Source: Protonemura montana (Eukaryota > Arthropoda > Insecta > Plecoptera > Nemouridae). Taken from it: a stretch of DNA of 64,000 nucleotides. A model generated the notes under the pieces. That model made no database searches, had not been told where the DNA came from, and worked only from the letters and a program-made list of their open reading frames with translations. Made by a program: the position numbers and the translations under genes. Numbering within the stretch: the first letter of the stretch is position 1; the number at the start of each line of letters is the position of its first letter. The stretch is from positions 5,182,701-5,246,700 of the forward strand of contig OX387603.1 of assembly GCA_947568835.1 (NCBI GenBank), written 5' to 3'. This document shows, one piece after another, positions 58,593 through 64,000 of the stretch.

Positions 58593-59671
58593 CAGTGATG
58601 TATTCGTAAAATTTTTAGTGGGGGTACGCAAAAATGACAAATTTTTTTGTGTCGGTGGGGGGGGGGGGGGGGAGGAGGAGACCCAAGGCGAATGCACCGA
58701 AAGAGTGGAAATAGGGGGCTTCGGGCGCAGCTCCAAGTGAATTTTTATTCTAAGGTTTCTTTTGGAGCCAATCTACGAGTTTACGATGAAATTGGGCTTG
58801 GAATGACATGGTCAGAACTGCATTTTTAATTACGTAATGATTTTGAGAAAATTAAATTAATGCCGCCCTCTCGTGTCTACACCTTCCCACATTGTTGCAG
58901 TCTTGAAATTTGGTGGGGATTCGGGAATCTGGTAAAAGAAAGTCAATCATTTTAATCGAATACTGGTTTAAATTTTTGTTGAAACTATCCATAGATACGC
59001 GCGTACTTTCGCGTTGAGGAGATTACATCAGTTTCCACAATGACTCTTTTTCATTGAACTCTTCTTCATTCGACGTTGGTGGTGTCTTCAACTTCTCCCA
59101 AACCAAATTTTGGTTTTTTAGGAGGAGCAAGGCCCCAAAGGGAATGCAAATCCACTTGCTTCCTCTTCTGTATCTTGAATTGAACTAACTCGTCCAGTGT
59201 GGCTCGTATGTGTGGCAATTTGGTTATTGTTTGTATTTTTGTCTTTCCTGCGAATTCTTATTATTTGAAGCGGGCTTGCTTCTGAGAGCTTGCACCGCCG
59301 TGCGACGCCGCGAAAGCGGCTACCGACTTCCCTACGTGATAACAGTAATATGGTTCTAACTAACCCCTTTGTTGCAAGTCGCGACGCCGACATAATTCCT
59401 GTCTACCTACTCTTAGTACGTTCGCATACAGTGGCATTCTTGCTAGGTCTATTTTTAAGTAAGTGGATTATTAGGAATGAAACCCGTAACTGGGATATTT
59501 TCGGCTTTTAAAAAAAGAAGTGCAGGATATTCCGAATAATCATAATTTAATACTGCTTTCCCGTGCATTCACCTGCGTTCCCTCAAAAATTCAAAGTGGG
59601 GGTACGGCCAAAAATAAAATTAATAGTGGGTGGACTGCGTACACCCGCGTGCATTGACCAATACATCACTA
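58593..59671 (-). mobile_element. Internally deleted relative of the 5.3-kb hAT element
   Basis: It lies in reverse orientation, with ends CAGTGATGTATTCG and CATCACTA and a perfect 8-bp duplication GTTACACC at 58585-58592 and 59672-59679. Its sequence matches both ends of the 42919-48216 element. The 3' part runs from 58593 to about 59050 and includes the last transposase codons. The 5' part, with the first coding exon start, runs from about 59065 to 59671. Nearly all of the transposase is absent. It sits inside the GGAACC-rich hAT element. Confidence 0.93.
59060..59170 (-). pseudogene. Transposase remnant in deleted hAT copy
   Basis: On the minus strand the first transposase codons ([13 protein letters not shown]-like, then PPKKPKFG) and about one EDTTNV unit run into the codons for the NEKESLWKL end. 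The catalytic region is lost and the fused frame is broken, so no functional protein is expected. Confidence 0.75.
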
Positions 59672-60563
59672 GTTACACCCTTATCTTTTATGCAACTGGC
59701 TTCGTGTGCTTTGAAACCCAACGTGAGGAAAAAGACCTGTCCCTGGCAGATGGAAAAACAAAACTAAGTGTCACTAAAAACCACTAAAACTTGAACCTGT
59801 ACAACAGCAAAATTTTAAAAAATAACGCTTTATTTATTAAGTGGAACCGGAACCTTTTTAAACTTAAAGCCGGAATCAGAACCCTTATTTGAGAAAATTA
59901 GGAACCGGAACCGGAACCGGAACCCCTCTTCACAATATGGAACCGGAACCGAAACCGGAACCTTTAAAAACGTAAAACCGGAACCAGAACCAGAACCCTA
60001 ATTTGAAAAAATTAGGAACCGGAACCGGAACCAGAACCTTTAATCATTTCGGTTCGGGTCCCTGATTACCACTCTTTTATATGACTAGAGTAGAACTCCT
60101 AATAATTATGAAAATACTGTTTGGAAGCTCAGAAATGGTATGTAGATACATCAGCTTAGCTGAAAATTAATTTGTATTAACAAATTAAAGCGCACATGCA
60201 TCGGTATGCCCTCAAAGGCAGCGAGCGAGTGAACTGATTATTGTGGTGTAATAATATGTAGCTTCTTTTACCGCCAATCCACGAATCTAAGCGCAAGCGA
60301 TTTGAGGTATACGTAAGTTTTACCGCCCTTGGAATCAGCAGAAAAAAATCCAGAAATGGAGGTTATGGTGTCTTACCACCTGTGTCACCACCATGCCTCT
60401 GAGAGTAAACAAACAAAAAACATTTTCTTACTGGCCGTTGCCAAGCAAAAAAAAACACAATTTATATGACTGTTAGGTTTATAACGGAACACTGAAAAAT
60501 CGGCTCTTATATTGAAGAGTCATAGTATATATTCATAAAGTAGATTCATATGATAGTATAGTT

Positions 60564-60640
60564 CTGCAGAGTCAGAGCCTTACTGTTAAACTGTCTGCTG
60601 AGCAAACGAGCCGGCAACACGTGGTAACGGCAGGTGCTAC
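60564..60640 (+). repeat. Dispersed MITE-like repeat, fragment
   Basis: CAGAGTCAGAGCCTTACTGT, then GTCTGCTGAGCAAACGAGCC and GGCAACACGTGGTAACG match the first part of the family. Confidence 0.6.
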
Positions 60641-60804
60641 ACGATAATAATAAACATATACAAGTAAATAAAAACGACTCGAAATATCGATATCAATCGT
60701 TGAGGTTAGCAATTTTTTTGAAGTCGATTTTTATTTTTTCATTAATTAATTACAACAAGTAGATAATATTTAATTTGTGACATTTAACTCAAGTTAAAGC
60801 CACA

Positions 60805-61050
60805 TTATTTTTCGTCTTCTTCATTCTCTTTTTCATGCTCCTTTTCATTCACAAACTTGATCCATACTTCGTTATCTAGCCAGATGTCTTTCTCTTCTAC
60901 TTCATTCCATTTCCCTCCTCTTGCTTGTACTTTCTGTATCCGTCTTTCTCTTGGTCTGTCTCTTCTCCTTCTCTCATATTCTAAACTTAAAATCTTTTTC
61001 GGTAATCTTTCTTAATACATTCTCATAATTTTTCCAAATAATTTTAATCT
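60805..61050 (-). pseudogene. Decayed LINE reverse-transcriptase C-terminus
   Basis: On the minus strand the reading RLKLFGKIMRMY, stop, ERLPKKILSLEYERRRR, DRPRERRIQKV, KWNEVEEKDIW resembles the end of ORF2 in non-LTR retrotransposons (the RLPKK...GRPRKRW region). It has an in-frame stop and no catalytic domain nearby, so it is a dead fragment. Confidence 0.65.
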
Positions 61051-61266
61051 TTCTTTCCCAATTTTAAATCATAAGCTCTCATATGTTTATTCGACTTGAA
61101 CACATGAATACTCCTGACGGTCAGAAACACCTGCAAAACCCAGCACGGTGTAATAAAAACTGTCAGAAATGTCATTGTGCAATCTGGTAAATGGGTTTTT
61201 AACCTTTAATATGCGCGAATGATGGAGTGATTATGATGATTAATGTAGTCTAGCGTAGAAAAACAC

Positions 61267-61360
61267 ATTTTATTTTGTGGTTTTTGAACGATGAGTAAAT
61301 CAAGTAATTTTCCCGATGTTTCGCAACTAATGCCTGTAATCAAGGGTTAAAGTAACTGCA
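61267..61360 (+). repeat. Dispersed element with GACGTTTCG motif, decayed
   Basis: TTTTCCCGATGTTTCGCAAC then TAATCAAGGGTTAAAGTAAC follows the family pattern. Confidence 0.6.
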
Positions 61361-62242
61361 ACTTTTCTTCCACAGCAAACGAACCAAGAATATATGAAAA
61401 AAAATCCTTTTCTAGGCACCCTAAATGCAACTTACTGAAATAATCTAACCCAATAACTTAAAGAACAAATATATGAGTCATTCCATGTCAAACCAACAGC
61501 AAATAATCTGACCATTGTAAATATAAAAAATAATTGCTTGTACATAGGTACAGTGGGCCTCGGACAGAATAAAACAATAATGGTTTTTTAATTTCCGAAT
61601 TTATGGAAAGATCACAAGGTACCCTGCGTCGACGTTATTATGCCTAGCCCAAAATGCCCTAGAGACACGCCATTAGTTGTGATGCTGGCATCTCATCGAG
61701 TTCATGGTGTGGTGGGGGGAAGGGGGGGGGGGGGGGGTGTAGGTCGTCATGATCAACACAGCAATGCAATGTGACCCGTCAGCTGCCAGTCTTTACACTC
61801 CATCGGATTCCTCCTCAAGGAATCTGCACTTTAGACCCAGGTCAGTTGCACGGCATTTACCCGACGAAATCTCTCGGAAAGAATAACAAATATTAAAACA
61901 AAGCACTTAAGAGAAAGATTATCAGTTGAAAAAGGCAAAACAAAATAAAATAATTTAGGAATCTTTTCAAAGAGACCAAAAGGTGTAGTCAATTTCACGG
62001 TTAGAAAGATTCCCCGAGAGGAAACGTATAAATCTACAGAAAGAAAACCTGGCAGACGCCAGGCTGGTCACAGATAATGTAAGTTAGCATGAAACAAATC
62101 AGTGTCTCTCAACGAGTCAATGGAACGCAGAAGAATATTAACCTTAAAGGGCTAATAAGACTACCGACTGATTCCATTTCCTATGTAGCTAAGCCACAAG
62201 GTAGACATGACGGTGCAAGCCGGACAGCCAGTCGATGCATGT
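61361..62242. other. Before the right inverted arm, nothing recognised
   Basis: AT-rich with a G run near 61720-61737. No ORF or repeat boundary that I can support. Confidence 0.5.
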
Positions 62243-62752
62243 GACGATTCGAGGAGGGCTCAAACGTAATTTTACTCTCAATGTGACTTGGTTTAATCAA
62301 GAACACTCACATCTAACAAATGCTTAACATAGTTAAAATTCATCTAATTAAACATCCGCAATTAAAGTACGAGAATTTACCGTTATTTAGCATCTGCATG
62401 CCTGGACAACATTTGGTCTGTGATAGCAGCCGTGGACGCCATTGCTGTTATCACCTCGGTCCACTTCGAAAACCGGTCAGCCAATGGGAGCCGCGCTTCA
62501 GTCGATCGAATGTTCGAGGCGGGCTCGATCGACCACGTGTTGTGACGTCACTTGCACAGCGATGCAGTAGGTTTCAGGCGATACTCTTCTGTCGGCTACT
62601 CGCCTGGTGCGAAGAGACAAATTTTCGCCTCGTTTTAGACGATTATTTCAGTTGAAACTTGTCATGGTTGGATTAACCGTACGTATAGGCAGTCCCGTGG
62701 CACTCACGCGTACCACGAGTTGCTTCAAAGTTTTCACAGGTAAACGAAACAT
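62243..62752 (+). repeat. Right arm of a long inverted repeat
   Basis: Reverse-orientation partner of 55967-56491. It contains CCAAT at 62481, CACGTG at 62534-62539 and TGACGTCA at 62543-62550, a promoter-like cluster on the + strand. Short ORFs here are not conserved between the two arms. Confidence 0.9.
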
Positions 62753-62891
62753 TCTGAAGACACTTTCCCAGATTAATTTTCAGTTCATTTTCTATAACCT
62801 TATAAACTGCCTTGTTTATTTTCCTAAAATAAACTAAACTAAACTGCATTGTAAATAAATTCAAGAGATTACGGGCCCACGAGCGAATTTA

Positions 62892-63340
62892 ATTTGTGGT
62901 GTTTCACGACGCACCGTTTTGACATCTGGCCATGCGGCACTGGTCTAATGGCGTCGGGGAATGAGTGGATGATGGTAAGGATGATGATGATGATGATGAT
63001 GAACCTAACCTAGCTTAAAGGGAGGAGGGAAAACCCGGTGCCGGCACATAGTCTACTCCTGTCGAACAGCACCAAGGGACCACCGGCTAAACGTCCCTTC
63101 CGAAGGACGGTACAACTCGAACAGCATTATTCCTCCACAAATCCATGCTGTCGAGAGGTTGATAAGCAAGGTGAGTGAAGTTGCTGTACTAACTTTCATC
63201 CCTCCAGCCTCTCTCCCTAACAGAACTGGTCATGTGTATGTGGTCAGTGGCCACCCATACAATACCTAACTCAGCGTAGTGTTGCTTAACTTGGGTAATA
63301 TCACGAGAACCGGTGTTTCCAACACGCCAAACCTTTCGGT
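62892..63340 (-). mobile_element. 5S-rRNA-type SINE, full length, minus strand
   Basis: Read on the minus strand: ACCGAAAGGTTTGGCGTGTT, the 5S-like head, the body, a TCATCATC-rich patch and the end AACACCACAAAT at 62892. The ATG/TCA trinucleotide run at 62970-63002 is part of it. Confidence 0.92.
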
Positions 63341-63559
63341 CCCACGAGCGAAGGCTCGAGGACTCCCAACCCTCCCGCATCAGGGGAAAACGTTGGCTCG
63401 TGCCGCACTCGGGCCGGTCGACAATCCCCTGCTGCTGACCAAAGACTCGGCTGACGTAGCTCACGACTAGTTGATGATTGTCAAAATAATGTAAATTTAA
63501 AAGTTGCACAATAATAATAACAATACAAATACAATAATAGTAATAATAATACATATTTT

Positions 63560-63740
63560 TATTCCATGATTGGTTACATTTATAAAATTGTCAAGTTACA
63601 TTTTACAAATTTACATTTTAAATTTAAAATTTACATTTATATTTTAAAATTTACATTTTACAAATTACATTTTACATATTTTGAAAATCATAAGAAATCA
63701 TTTTACATTTACATCATACATACATAATGTAATTTTAAAT
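63560..63740. repeat. AT-rich simple repeat
   Basis: Irregular repeats of ACATTTTACAAATTTAC and TTTAAAATTTACATTT words. It follows an ATA/ATT trinucleotide run at 63510-63553. Confidence 0.75.
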
Positions 63741-64000
63741 TAATTAAAACATATCTTTTTACTAATCGTTTACAGAGTAGAAACAATGCGCCATTAGGAA
63801 TTGTTTTAGCAACCTGTCATAGTGTTTGTCATTGTGTCCTGCTCTAATATTGAAAGGAAGGTGATAAAACATCTTCACTTCATTTAAGATCGGTCCTTTT
63901 ATAAAAAATTTAGTTGTCAACTCATACCATTTGGTATTACGTTTCCGGGTGCAATTGTAAGTGCTTCATTATTGATTTGCGTCGACGATTTTAATCGTAA

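Larger units (their letters stand above)
57733..60064. mobile_element. hAT-like element with GGAACC subterminal repeats
   Basis: The ends are CAGGGACCCGAACCGGAACC and CGGTTCGGGTCCCTG. They are flanked by a perfect 8-bp direct repeat, ATTACCAC, at 57725-57732 and 60065-60072. The parts near both ends are rich in GGAACC/GGTTCC-type hexamers (57735-57900 and 59840-60055). After removing the nested element at 58593-59671, about 1.25 kb remains with no transposase, so it is non-autonomous. The interior is AT-rich. Confidence 0.9.

Noticed and set aside
62320-62655. A 111-codon ORF in the right inverted arm
   Set aside because: The other arm at 56 kb does not keep the frame.
55967-62752. A Polinton/Maverick element bounded by the long inverted arms
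   Set aside because: No integrase, polymerase, ATPase or capsid coding sequence is visible between the arms, and no target duplication is visible.

Overview
The window is animal nuclear DNA, most likely from an arthropod (inferred from receptor similarity; species not identifiable). AT-rich introns and repeats surround short, GC-rich exons with GT/AG borders. There is no prokaryotic gene organisation.

The one host gene I can support is on the + strand: a metabotropic GABA-B receptor subunit 2. Eighteen exons from 13409 to 52571 join with consistent phase to give 3360 coding bases (1119 residues plus stop). They cover most of the Venus-flytrap ligand domain, seven membrane helices, a coiled-coil region and a long cytoplasmic tail. 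The start codon, signal peptide and first part of the ligand domain are missing and must lie to the left, or in exons I could not recognise in 1-13408. The first visible intron is about 20.3 kb and repeat-rich. The last intron ends at 52486, with the stop at 52569-52571.

Most of the rest is mobile or repeated DNA, much of it with readable boundaries. (1) A 5.3-kb hAT transposon (42919-48216; 8-bp target duplication GACTACCA) sits in the intron after receptor exon 12. It encodes a two-exon, 810-residue transposase that looks intact, and it carries a 5S-type SINE in its own intron and a TA-flanked 1.16-kb element downstream of its gene. (2) A 1.08-kb internally deleted relative (58593-59671; duplication GTTACACC) lies in reverse orientation inside a second hAT-like element built of GGAACC-type repeats (57733-60064; duplication ATTACCAC). 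(3) Eight copies of a SINE whose head resembles 5S rRNA are scattered on both strands. (4) A family with a tRNA-like core inside inverted arms occurs in intact and progressively collapsed forms. (5) A foldback element at 22292-23095 has one terminal repeat grown into a 47-bp minisatellite. (6) A 70-bp repeat forms three arrays inside the 20-kb intron. (7) Dispersed elements share a motif resembling part of a hammerhead-ribozyme core. (8) Two arms of about 500 bp with a CRE and an E-box lie in opposite orientation at 56 kb and 62.5 kb.

Downstream of the receptor (52.6-64 kb) I find no second host gene, only repeats and a decayed LINE tail. Stretches listed as having no recognised gene were read for ORFs, splice-bounded exons and repeats by eye only.
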